A DNA stretch of 64,000 nucleotides from Isoperla grammatica. Its lineage: Eukaryota > Arthropoda > Insecta > Plecoptera > Perlodidae. Location of the stretch: positions 43,852,251 to 43,916,250 of the forward strand of contig OX246745.1 of NCBI GenBank assembly GCA_945910005.1, given 5' to 3'. The translations under genes and the position numbers were made by a program. A model generated the notes under the pieces. That model made no database searches and had not been told where the DNA came from. It was given only the letters and a program-made list of their open reading frames with translations. Positions 51,864 to 63,874 of this stretch are shown here, in pieces (positions within the stretch are counted from its first letter, which is position 1; each line of letters opens with the position of its first letter).

Positions 51864-54800
51864 AGGTGTTCATACTGCTTTACAAGGAAGTGGAGTTGGC
51901 TCTGGGCATCAACAGCTACTATAGCAAGCAGCGCCTGGTATCAATGTGCTTTATGTTGCAGGAAGAGGGTGTCAAGGTGTTCATACTGCTTTACAAGGAA
52001 GTGGAGTTGGCTCTGGGCATCAACAGCTACTATAGCAAGCAGCGCCTGGTATCAATGTGCTTTATGTTGCAGGAAGAGGGTGTCAAGGTGTTCATACTGC
52101 TTTACAAGGAAGTGGAGTTGGCTCTGGGCATCAACAGCTACTACAGCAAGCAGCGCCTGGTATCAATGTGCTTTATGTTGCAGGAAGAGGGTGTCAAGGT
52201 GTTCATACTGCTTTACAAGGAAGTGGAGTTGGCTCTGGGCATCAACAGCTACTACAGCAAGCAGCGCCTGGTATCAATGTGCTTTATGTTGCAGGAAGAG
52301 GGTGTCAAGGTGTTCATACTGCTTTACAAGGAAGTGGAGTTGGCTCTGGGCATCAACAGCTACTACAGCAAGCAGCGCCTGGTATCAATGTGCTTTATGT
52401 TGCAGGAAGAGGGTGTCAAGGTGTTCATACTGCTTTACAAGGAAGTGGAGTTGGCTCTGGGCATCAACAGCTACTACAGCAAGCAGCGCCTGGTATCAAT
52501 GTGCTTTATGTTGCAGGAAGAGGGTGTCAAGGTGTTCATACTGCTTTACAAGGAAGTGGAGTTGGCTCTGGGCATCAACAGCTACTACAGCAAGCAGCGC
52601 CTGGTATCAATGTGCTTTATGTTGCAGGAAGAGGGTGTCAAGGTGTTCATACTGCTTTACAAGGAAGTGGAGTTGGCTCTGGGCATCAACAGCTACTACA
52701 GCAAGCAGCGCCTGGTATCAATGTGCTTTATGTTGCAGGAAGAGGGTGTCAAGGTGTTCATACTGCTTTACAAGGAAGTGGAGTTGGCTCTGGGCATCAA
52801 CAGCTACTATAGCAAGCAGCGCCTGGTATCAATGTGCTTTATGTTGCAGGAAGAGGGTGTCAAGGTGTTCATACTGCTTTACAAGGAAGTGGAGTTGGCT
52901 CTGGGCATCAACAGCTACTACAGCAAGCAGCGCCTGGTATCAATGTGCTTTATGTTGCAGGAAGAGGGTGTCAAGGTGTTCATACTGCTTTACAAGGAAG
53001 TGGAGTTGGCTCTGGGCATCAACAGCTACTATAGCAAGCAGCGCCTGGTATCAATGTGCTTTATGTTGCAGGAAGAGGGTGTCAAGGTGTTCATACTGCT
53101 TTACAAGGAAGTGGAGTTGGCTCTGGGCATCAACAGCTACTACAGCAAGCAGCGCCTGGTATCAATGTGCTTTATGTTGCAGGAAGAGGGTGTCAAGGTG
53201 TTCATACTGCTTTACAAGGAAGTGGAGTTGGCTCTGGGCATCAACAGCTACTATAGCAAGCAGCGCCTGGTATCAATGTGCTTTATGTTGCAGGAAGAGG
53301 GTGTCAAGGTGTTCATACTGCTTTACAAGGAAGTGGAGTTGGCTCTGGGCATCAACAGCTACTATAGCAAGCAGCGCCTGGTATCAATGTGCTTTATGTT
53401 GCAGGAAGAGGGTGTCAAGGTGTTCATACTGCTTTACAAGGAAGTGGAGTTGGCTCTGGGCATCAACAGCTACTACAGCAAGCAGCGCCTGGTATCAATG
53501 TGCTTTATGTTGCAGGAAGAGGGTGTCAAGGTGTTCATACTGCTTTACAAGGAAGTGGAGTTGGCTCTGGGCATCAACAGCTACTATAGCAAGCAGCGCC
53601 TGGTATCAATGTGCTTTATGTTGCAGGAAGAGGGTGTCAAGGTGTTCATACTGCTTTACAAGGAAGTGGAGTTGGCTCTGGGCATCAACAGCTACTACAG
53701 CAAGCAGCGCCTGGTATCAATGTGCTTTATGTTGCAGGAAGAGGGTGTCAAGGTGTTCATACTGCTTTACAAGGAAGTGGAGTTGGCTCTGGGCATCAAC
53801 AGCTACTACAGCAAGCAGCGCCTGGTATCAATGTGCTTTATGTTGCAGGAAGAGGGTGTCAAGGTGTTCATACTGCTTTACAAGGAAGTGGAGTTGGCTC
53901 TGGGCATCAACAGCTACTACAGCAAGCAGCGCCTGGTATCAATGTGCTTTATGTTGCAGGAAGAGGGTGTCAAGGTGTTCATACTGCTTTACAAGGAAGT
54001 GGAGTTGGCTCTGGGCATCAACAGCTACTACAGCAAGCAGCGCCTGGTATCAATGTGCTTTATGTTGCAGGAAGAGGGTGTCAAGGTGTTCATACTGCTT
54101 TACAAGGAAGTGGAGTTGGCTCTGGGCATCAACAGCTACTATAGCAAGCAGCGCCTGGTATCAATGTGCTTTATGTTGCAGGAAGAGGGTGTCAAGGTGT
54201 TCATACTGCTTTACAAGGAAGTGGAGTTGGCTCTGGGCATCAACAGCTACTATAGCAAGCAGCGCCTGGTATCAATGTGCTTTATGTTGCAGGAAGAGGG
54301 TGTCAAGGTGTTCATACTGCTTTACAAGGAAGTGGAGTTGGCTCTGGGCATCAACAGCTACTATAGCAAGCAGCGCCTGGTATCAATGTGCTTTATGTTG
54401 CAGGAAGAGGGTGTCAAGGTGTTCATACTGCTTTACAAGGAAGTGGAGTTGGCTCTGGGCATCAACAGCTACTATAGCAAGCAGCGCCTGGTATCAATGT
54501 GCTTTATGTTGCAGGAAGAGGGTGTCAAGGTGTTCATACTGCTTTACAAGGAAGTGGAGTTGGCTCTGGGCATCAACAGCTACTACAGCAAGCAGCGCCT
54601 GGTATCAATGTGCTTTATGTTGCAGGAAGAGGGTGTCAAGGTGTTCATACTGCTTTACAAGGAAGTGGAGTTGGCTCTGGGCATCAACAGCTACTACAGC
54701 AAGCAGCGCCTGGTATCAATGTGCTTTATGTTGCAGGAAGAGGGTGTCAAGGTGTTCATACTGCTTTACAAGGAAGTGGAGTTGGCTCTGGGCATCAACA

Positions 54801-57800
54801 GCTACTATAGCAAGCAGCGCCTGGTATCAATGTGCTTTATGTTGCAGGAAGAGGGTGTCAAGGTGTTCATACTGCTTTACAAGGAAGTGGAGTTGGCTCT
54901 GGGCATCAACAGCTACTACAGCAAGCAGCGCCTGGTATCAATGTGCTTTATGTTGCAGGAAGAGGGTGTCAAGGTGTTCATACTGCTTTACAAGGAAGTG
55001 GAGTTGGCTCTGGGCATCAACAGCTACTACAGCAAGCAGCGCCTGGTATCAATGTGCTTTATGTTGCAGGAAGAGGGTGTCAAGGTGTTCATACTGCTTT
55101 ACAAGGAAGTGGAGTTGGCTCTGGGCATCAACAGCTACTATAGCAAGCAGCGCCTGGTATCAATGTGCTTTATGTTGCAGGAAGAGGGTGTCAAGGTGTT
55201 CATACTGCTTTACAAGGAAGTTGAGTTGGCTCTGGGCATCAACAGCTACTATAGCAAGCAGCGCCTGGTATCAATGTGCTTTATGTTGCAGGAAGAGGGT
55301 GTCAAGGTGTTCATACTGCTTTACAAGGAAGTGGAGTTGGCTCTGGGCATCAACAGCTACTACAGCAAGCAGCGCCTGGTATCAATGTGCTTTATGTTGC
55401 AGGAAGAGGGTGTCAAGGTGTTCATACTGCTTTACAAGGAAGTGGAGTTGGCTCTGGGCATCAACAGCTACTACAGCAAGCAGCGCCTGGTATCAATGTG
55501 CTTTATGTTGCAGGAAGAGGGTGTCAAGGTGTTCATACTGCTTTACAAGGAAGTGGAGTTGGCTCTGGGCATCAACAGCTACTACAGCAAGCAGCGCCTG
55601 GTATCAATGTGCTTTATGTTGCAGGAAGAGGGTGTCAAGGTGTTCATACTGCTTTACAAGGAAGTGGAGTTGGCTCTGGGCATCAACAGCTACTATAGCA
55701 AGCAGCGCCTGGTATCAATGTGCTTTATGTTGCAGGAAGAGGGTGTCAAGGTGTTCATACTGCTTTACAAGGAAGTGGAGTTGGCTCTGGGCATCAACAG
55801 CTACTACAGCAAGCAGCGCCTGGTATCAATGTGCTTTATGTTGCAGGAAGAGGGTGTCAAGGTGTTCATACTGCTTTACAAGGAAGTGGAGTTGGCTCTG
55901 GGCATCAACAGCTACTACAGCAAGCAGCGCCTGGTATCAATGTGCTTTATGTTGCAGGAAGAGGGTGTCAAGGTGTTCATACTGCTTTACAAGGAAGTGG
56001 AGTTGGCTCTGGGCATCAACAGCTACTACAGCAAGCAGCGCCTGGTATCAATGTGCTTTATGTTGCAGGAAGAGGGTGTCAAGGTGTTCATACTGCTTTA
56101 CAAGGAAGTGGAGTTGGCTCTGGGCATCAACAGCTACTATAGCAAGCAGCGCCTGGTTTCAATGTGCTTTATGTTGCAGGAAGAGGGTGTCAAGGTGTTC
56201 ATACTGCTTTACAAGGAAGTGGAGTTGGCTCTGGGCATCAACAGCTACTACAGCAAGCAGCGCCTGGTATCAATGTGCTTTATGTTGCAGGAAGAGGGTG
56301 TCAAGGTGTTCATACTGCTTTACAAGGAAGTGGAGTTGGCTCTGGGCATCAACAGCTACTATAGCAAGCAGCGCCTGGTATCAATGTGCTTTATGTTGCA
56401 GGAAGAGGGTGTCAAGGTGTTCATACTGCTTTACAAGGAAGTGGAGTTGGCTCTGGGCATCAACAGCTACTATAGCAAGCAGCGCCTGGTATCAATGTGC
56501 TTTATGTTGCAGGAAGAGGGTGTCAAGGTGTTCATACTGCTTTACAAGGAAGTGGAGTTGGCTCTGGGCATCAACAGCTACTACAGCAAGCAGCGCCTGG
56601 TATCAATGTGCTTTATGTTGCAGGAAGAGGGTGTCAAGGTGTTCATACTGCTTTACAAGGAAGTGGAGTTGGCTCTGGGCATCAACAGCTACTATAGCAA
56701 GCAGCGCCTGGTATCAATGTGCTTTATGTTGCAGGAAGAGGGTGTCAAGGTGTTCATACTGCTTTACAAGGAAGTGGAGTTGGCTCTGGGCATCAACAGC
56801 TACTACAGCAAGCAGCGCCTGGTATCAATGTGCTTTATGTTGCAGGAAGAGGGTGTCAAGGTGTTCATACTGCTTTACAAGGAAGTGGAGTTGGCTCTGG
56901 GCATCAACAGCTACTATAGCAAGCAGCGCCTGGTATCAATGTGCTTTATGTTGCAGGAAGAGGGTGTCAAGGTGTTCATACTGCTTTACAAGGAAGTGGA
57001 GTTGGCTCTGGGCATCAACAGCTACTATAGCAAGCAGCGCCTGGTATCAATGTGCTTTATGTTGCAGGAAGAGGGTGTCAAGGTGTTCATACTGCTTTAC
57101 AAGGAAGTGGAGTTGGCTCTGGGCATCAACAGCTACTATAGCAAGCAGCGCCTGGTATCAATGTGCTTTATAATGCAGGAAGAGGGTGTCAAGGTGTTCA
57201 TACTGCTTTACAAGGAAGTGGAGTTGGCTCTGGGCATCAACAGCTACTATAGCAAGCAGCGCCTGGTATCAATGTGCTTTATGTTGCAGGAAGAGGGTGT
57301 CAAGGTGTTCATACTGCTTTACAAGGAAGTGGAGTTGGCTCTGGGCATCAACAGCTACTATAGCAAGCAGCGCCTGGTATCAATGTGCTTTATGTTGCAG
57401 GAAGAGGGTGTCAAGGTGTTCATACTGCTTTACAAGGAAGTGGAGTTGGCTCTGGGCATCAACAGCTACTATAGCAAGCAGCGCCTGGTATCAATGTGCT
57501 TTATGTTGCAGGAAGAGGGTGTCAAGGTGTTCATACTGCTTTACAAGGAAGTGGAGTTGGCTCTGGGCATCAACAGCTACTACAGCAAGCAGCGCCTGGT
57601 ATCAATGTGCTTTATGTTGCAGGAAGAGGGTGTCAAGGTGTTCATACTGCTTTACAAGGAAGTGGAGTTGGCTCTGGGCATCAACAGCTACTACAGCAAG
57701 CAGCGCCTGGTATCAATGTGCTTTATGTTGCAGGAAGAGGGTGTCAAGGTGTTCATACTGCTTTACAAGGAAGTGGAGTTGGCTCTGGGCATCAACAGCT

Positions 57801-60800
57801 ACTATAGCAAGCAGCGCCTGGTATCAATGTGCTTTATGTTGCAGGAAGAGGGTGTCAAGGTGTTCATACTGCTTTACAAGGAAGTGGAGTTGGCTCTGGG
57901 CATCAACAGCTACTACAGCAAGCAGCGCCTGGTATCAATGTGCTTTATGTTGCAGGAAGAGGGTGTCAAGGTGTTCATACTGCTTTACAAGGAAGTGGAG
58001 TTGGCTCTGGGCATCAACAGCTACTACAGCAAGCAGCGCCTGGTATCAATGTGCTTTATGTTGCAGGAAGAGGGTGTCAAGGTGTTCATACTGCTTTACA
58101 AGGAAGTGGAGTTGGCTCTGGGCATCAACAGCTACTACAGCAAGCAGCGCCTGGTATCAATGTGCTTTATGTTGCAGGAAGAGGGTGTCAAGGTGTTCAT
58201 ACTGCTTTACAAGGAAGTGGAGTTGGCTCTGGGCATCAACAGCTACTACAGCAAGCAGCGCCTGGTATCAATGTGCTTTATGTTGCAGGAAGAGGGTGTC
58301 AAGGTGTTCATACTGCTTTACAAGGAAGTGGAGTTGGCTCTGGGCATCAACAGCTACTACAGCAAGCAGCGCCTGGTATCAATGTGCTTTATGTTGCAGG
58401 AAGAGGGTGTCAAGGTGTTCATACTGCTTTACAAGGAAGTGGAGTTGGCTCTGGGCATCAACAGCTACTATAGCAAGCAGCGCCTGGTATCAATGTGCTT
58501 TATGTTGCAGGAAGAGGGTGTCAAGGTGTTCATACTGCTTTACAAGGAAGTGGAGATGGCTCTGGGCATCAACAGCTACTACAGCAAGCAGCGCCTGGTA
58601 TCAATGTGCTTTATGTTGCAGGAAGAGGGTGTCAAGGTGTTCATACTGCTTTACAAGGAAGTGGAGTTGGCTCTGGGCATCAACAGCTACTACAGCAAGC
58701 AGCGCCTGGTATCAATGTGCTTTATGTTGCAGGAAGAGGGTGTCAAGGTGTTCATACTGCTTTACAAGGAAGTGGAGTTGGCTCTGGGCATCAACAGCTA
58801 CTACAGCAAGCAGCGCCTGGTATCAATGTGCTTTATGTTGCAGGAAGAGGGTGTCAAGGTGTTCATACTGCTTTACAAGGAAGTGGAGTTGGCTCTGGGC
58901 ATCAACAGCTACTATAGCAAGCAGCGCCTGGTATCAATGTGCTTTATGTTGCAGGAAGAGGGTGTCAAGGTGTTCATACTGCTTTACAAGGAAGTGGAGT
59001 TGGCTCTGGGCATCAACAGCTACTACAGCAAGCAGCGCCTGGTATCAATGTGCTTTATTTTGCAGGAAGAGGGTGTCAAGGTGTTCATACTGCTTTACAA
59101 GGAAGTGGAGTTGGCTCTGGGCATCAACAGCTACTACAGCAAGCAGCGCCTGGTATCAATGTGCTTTATGTTGCAGGAAGAGGGTGTCAAGGTGTTCATA
59201 CTGCTTTACAAGGAAGTGGAGTTGGCTCTGGGCATCAACAGCTACTATAGCAAGCAGCGCCTGGTTTCAATGTGCTTTATGTTGCAGGAAGAGGGTGTCA
59301 AGGTGTTCATACTGCTTTACAAGGAAGTGGAGTTGGCTCTGGGCATCAACAGCTACTACAGCAAGCAGCGCCTGGTATCAATGTGCTTTATGTTGCAGGA
59401 AGAGGGTGTCAAGGTGTTCATACTGCTTTACAAGGAAGTGGAGTTGGCTCTGGGCATCAACAGCTACTATAGCAAGCAGCGCCTGGTATCAATGTGCTTT
59501 ATGTTGCAGGAAGAGGGTGTCAAGGTGTTCATACTGCTTTACAAGGAAGTGGAGTTGGCTCTGGGCATCAACAGCTACTACAGCAAGCAGCGCCTGGTAT
59601 CAATGTGCTTTATGTTGCAGGAAGAGGGTGTCAAGGTGTTCATACTGCTTTACAAGGAAGTGGAGTTGGCTCTGGGCATCAACAGCTACTATAGCAAGCA
59701 GCGCCTGGTATCAATGTGCTTTATGTTGCAGGAAGAGGGTGTCAAGGTGTTCATACTGCTTTACAAGGAAGTGGAGTTGGCTCTGGGCATCAACAGCTAC
59801 TATAGCAAGCAGCGCCTGGTATCAATGTGCTTTATGTTGCAGGAAGAGGGTGTCAAGGTGTTCATACTGCTTTACAAGGAAGTGGAGTTGGCTCTGGGCA
59901 TCAACAGCTACTACAGCAAGCAGCGCCTGGTATCAATGTGCTTTATGTTGCAGGAAGAGGGTGTCAAGGTGTTCATACTGCTTTACAAGGAAGTGGAGTT
60001 GGCTCTGGGCATCAACAGCTACTATAGCAAGCAGCGCCTGGTATCAATGTGCTTTATGTTGCAGGAAGAGGGTGTCAAGGTGTTCATACTGCTTTACAAG
60101 GAAATGGAGTTGGCTCTGGGCATCAACAGCTACTACAGCAAGCAGCGCCTGGTATCAATGTGCTTTATGTTGCAGGAAGAGGGTGTCAGTGTTCATACTG
60201 CTTTACAAGGAAGTGGAGTTGGCTCTGGGCATCAACAGCTACTATAGCAAGCAGCGCCTGGTATCAATGTGCTTTATGTTGCAGGAAGAGGGTGTCAAGG
60301 TGTTCATACTGCTTTACAAGGAAGTCGAGTTGGCTCTGGGCATCAACAGCTACTACAGCAAGCAGCGCCTGGTATCAATGTGCTTTATGTTGCAGGAAGA
60401 GGGTGTCAAGGTGTTCATACTGCTTTACAAGGAAGTGGAGTTGGCTCTGGGCATCAACAGCTACTATAGCAAGCAGCGCCTGGTATCAATGTGCTTTATG
60501 TTGCAGGAAGAGGGTGTCAAGGTGTTCATACTGCTTTACAAGGAAGTGGAGTTGGCTCTGGGCATCAACAGCTACTACAGCAAGCAGCGCCTGGTATCAA
60601 TGTGCTTTATGTTGCAGGAAGAGGGTGTCAAGGTGTTCATACTGCTTTACAAGGAAGTGGAGTTGGCTCTGGGCATCAACAGCTACTATAGCAAGCAGCG
60701 CCTGGTATCAATGTGCTTTATGTTGCAGGAAGAGGGTGTCAAGGTGTTCATACTGCTTTACAAGGAAGTGGAGTTGGCTCTGGGCATCAACAGCTACTAC

Positions 60801-62707
60801 AGCAAGCAGCGCCTGGTATCAATGTGCTTTATGTTGCAGGAAGAGGGTGTCAAGGTGTTCATACTGCTTTACAAGGAAGTGGAGTTGGCTCGGGGCATCA
60901 ACAGCTACTATAGCAAGCAGCGCCTGGTATCAATGTGCTTTATGTTGCAGGAAGAGGGTGTCAAGGTGTTCATACTGCTTTACAAGGAAGTGGAGTTGGC
61001 TCTGGGCATCAACAGCTACTACAGCAAGCAGCGCCTGGTATCAATGTGCTTTATGTTGCAGGAAGAGGGTGTCAAGGTGTTCATACTGCTTTACAAGGAA
61101 GTGGAGTTGGCTCTGGGCATCAACAGCTACTATAGCAAGCAGCGCCTGGTATCAATGTGCTTTATGTTGCAGAAAGAGGGTGTCAAGGTGTTCATACTGC
61201 TTTACAAGGAAGTGGAGTTGGCTCTGGGCATCAACAGCTACTACAGCAAGCAGCGCCTGGTATCAATGTGCTTTATGTTGCAGGAAGAGGGTGTCAAGGT
61301 GTTCATACTGCTTTACAAGGAAGTGGAGTTGGCTCTGGGCATCAACAGCTACTATAGCAAGCAGCGCCTGGTATCAATGTGCTTTATGTTGCAGGAAGAG
61401 GGTGTCAAGGTGTTCATACTGCTTTACAAGGAAGTGGAGTTGGCTCTGGGCATCAACAGCTACTATAGCAAGCAGCGCCTGGTATCAATGTGCTTTATGT
61501 TGCAGGAAGAGGGTGTCAAGGTGTTCATACTGCTTTACAAGGAAGTGGAGTTGGCTCTGGGCATCAACAGCTACTACAGCAAGCAGCGCCTGGTATCAAT
61601 GTGCTTTATGTTGCAGGAAGAGGGTGTCAAGGTGTTCATACTGCTTTACAAGGAAGTGGAGTTGGCTCTGGGCATCAACAGCTACTACAGCAAGCAGCGC
61701 CTGGTATCAATGTGCTTTATGTTGCAGGAAGAGGGTGTCAAGGTGTTCATACTGCTTTACAAGGAAGTGGAGTTGGCTCGGGGCATCAACAGCTACTATA
61801 GCAAGCAGCGCCTGGTATCAATGTGCTTTATGTTGCAGGAAGAGGGTGTCAAGGTGTTCATACTGCTTTACAAGGAAGTGGAGTTGGCTCTGGGCATCAA
61901 CAGCTACTACAGCAAGCAGCGCCTGGTATTAATGTGCTTTATGTTGCAGGAAGAGGGTGTCAAGGTGTTCATACTGCTTTACAAGGAAGTGGAGTTGGCT
62001 CTGGGCATCAACAGCTACTATAGCAAGCAGCGCCTGGTATCAATGTGCTTTATGTTGCAGGAAGAGGGTGTCAAGGTGTTCATACTGCTTTACAAGGAAG
62101 TGGAGTTGGCTCTGGGCATCAACAGCTACTACAGCAAGCAGCGCCTGGTATCAATGTGCTTTATGTTGCAGGAAGAGGGTGTCAAGGTGTTCATACTGCT
62201 TTACAAGGAAGTGGAGTTGGCTCTGGGCATCAACAGCTACTACAGCAAGCAGCGCCTGGTATCAATGTGCTTTATGTTGCAGGAAGAGGGTGTCAAGGTG
62301 TTCATACTGCTTTACAAGGAAGTGGAGTTGGCTCGGGGCATCAACAGCTACTATAGCAAGCAGCGCCTGGTATCAATGTGCTTTATGTTGCAGGAAGAGG
62401 GTGTCAAGGTGTTCATACTGCTTTACAAGGAAGTGGAGTTGGCTCTGGGCATCAACAGCTACTACAGCAAGCAGCGCCTGGTATCAATGTGCTTTATGTT
62501 GCAGGAAGAGGGTGTCAAGGTGTTCATACTGCTTTACAAGGAAGTGGAGTTGGCTCTGGGCATCAACAGCTACTATAGCAAGCAGCGCCTGGTATCAATG
62601 TGCTTTATGTTGCAGGAAGAGGGTGTCAAGGTGTTCATACTGCTTTACAAGGAAGTGGAGTTGGCTCTGGGCATCAACAGCTACTACAGCAAGCAGCGCC
62701 TGGTATC
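51864..62707 (+). repeat. 111-bp tandem array made from a PLD splice acceptor and exon (about 97.5 units)
   Basis: Each unit has an intron tail (ATGTGCTTTATGTTGCAG) followed by 93 bp of exon encoding [20 protein letters not shown] and [11 protein letters not shown]. Acceptor positions run every 111 bp from 51961 to 62615. A 2-bp deletion near 60188 (GTGTCAGTGTTC) splits them into 75 upstream and 22 downstream. Variation is slight, mainly TAC/TAT at one Tyr codon, plus rare changes (GTTTCA at 56157 and 59265, 3108 bp = 28 units apart; CTCGGGG at about 60891, 61779 and 62334, 8 and 5 units apart). The unit is a multiple of three, so very long ORFs result. The last unit runs into the genuine exon. 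Confidence 0.97.
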
Positions 62708-62866
62708 GCGCCACGAGAACATCAAAGTGCTCAGACATCCCGATCATGCCAAGGCCGGAGTGTTCCTGTGGGCGCATCACGAGAAGGTTGTAGTGGTCGA
62801 TCAGTCGCAAGCGTTCGTTGGGGGCATCGACCTGTGCTATGGTCGCTGGGACAACCACATGCACAG
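62616..62866 (+). CDS. Pld: Phospholipase D (PLD1/2 type), exon f: first HKD catalytic motif
   Basis: The acceptor is TTTATGTTGCAG (last array unit) and the donor CACAG|GTTAGT. It reads [40 protein letters not shown] and then the catalytic [20 protein letters not shown], followed by CYGRWD. His and Lys of HxKx4D form half of the active site, with His making the phosphohistidine intermediate; the second HKD half is beyond the window. The exon starts in phase 0, matching exon e, and ends two bases into a codon. This is the only copy of the 111-bp sequence followed by the HKD-encoding part, so it is the authentic exon. Confidence 0.96.
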
Positions 62867-62869
62867 GTT

Positions 62870-63407
62870 AGTTGAAAGCAATTTGGATCCTGATATCAGT
62901 TTGTGTTATTACTCGGGTATTCTAACAACTATAAAATAGTTGAGTTGGAGTATTTCAGCAATTTTCTTTTAATGGCGACTAATGTCTTCTGGTGTAGACT
63001 ACTAGTACTGTACTGGTAGTACTGACTGTACGATAGCACTCTATGGTTGTGCAAGTCTCTACCAGACATTTCTCAGGACATTTGCTCAACTTGCTCCGAG
63101 ATGGTCTCAAAATTTCAAATCTCGAAAATTGAGATAACGGCCTATGAATCTCATGTCCATTTGTAAGTTAAAGATGATGTTCTATAAGATGTGGGCAGTA
63201 ACTGATCTGTAATTAATCCCTAGTTCAGAGCACATTTCTTTCCATTCCATTATCATTTTTATTTTAGTCCTACCAAATTCAAAAAAGTTGTAAAATTTGT
63301 ATCAAGATTTGTTATTTTGCTCGATCTCGAATCTCACTCGAAATCCAAGCACAGTTGCTAAATTCTTATTGATCTTGCTTGACTTGAATGGAGGGATAGT
63401 GTCCATG
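62870..63407. other. PLD intron, no other feature seen
   Basis: Intron downstream of the HKD1 exon, up to the TTAA of a piggyBac-like end. Confidence 0.6.
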
Positions 63408-63411
63408 TTAA

Positions 63412-63874
63412 CCCTTATCGGTCACGAGTCGGATCTCGTCCGACATTAGCATTTTCCGTTTCCAGTCATATATGTCGGATCCCGTCCGACACGGTCGGTA
63501 TTCAAAACTCGCGCTAGATATCGCCGTAAAAAAACGCTTGCTGCTATCTGTCGGGGACTTGTGAATTACTTTTACATGTTGTCGACTGAACCACCGACTC
63601 AACGCCTTCCAAATGACCCATCTTTGCTCTCTTCTGCGGCTATGTACATAAGGCTGTGTTTCATATGAAAATGTAAACAACACATTGTGTCAAGATGGCT
63701 TCTTCTTCGCGCAAGCGGTTGTTTGACGACGATATAAACGCAGTTTTGGATGATTCTGAAGATAGTGATGATTCCGGGGATAGTGAAATTGACCATATGA
63801 GCTCGTATAGTGATAGTGACAATCGGGATGATGACGTAAGTGAGAGTGATAATGACGGGAACGGTTCTGAATAG
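63412..63874 (+). mobile_element. piggyBac-like element, left end
   Basis: TTAA (63408-63411) is followed by CCCTTATCGGTCACGAG, the CCCT start typical of piggyBac ends. Inside are two near-palindromes, GTCGGATCTCGTCCGAC and GTCGGATCCCGTCCGAC. An acidic transposase-like start follows at 63695. The rest lies beyond the window or is interrupted by the repeat that starts at 63872. Confidence 0.7.
63695..63874 (+). pseudogene. piggyBac-type transposase N-terminal fragment (59 aa)
   Basis: It starts MASSSRKRLFDDDINAVLDD after AAGATGG (a good initiation context) and continues as a run of Asp, Ser and Glu to a TAG at 63872. Acidic, serine-rich N termini of this kind precede the DDD domain in piggyBac-family transposases. 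The stop coincides with the start of an ACCGGTT-rich repeat (TAGGGCCTACACCG), suggesting that an insertion ended the frame. A split or partial gene is likely. Confidence 0.6.

Noticed and set aside
51737..62939. Very long open reading frames (up to about 2800 codons) of 37-residue repeats
   Set aside because: The unit is 111 bp and contains no stop in several frames, so any frame stays open. Each unit includes an intron tail with a splice acceptor, and only the last unit continues into conserved PLD sequence.
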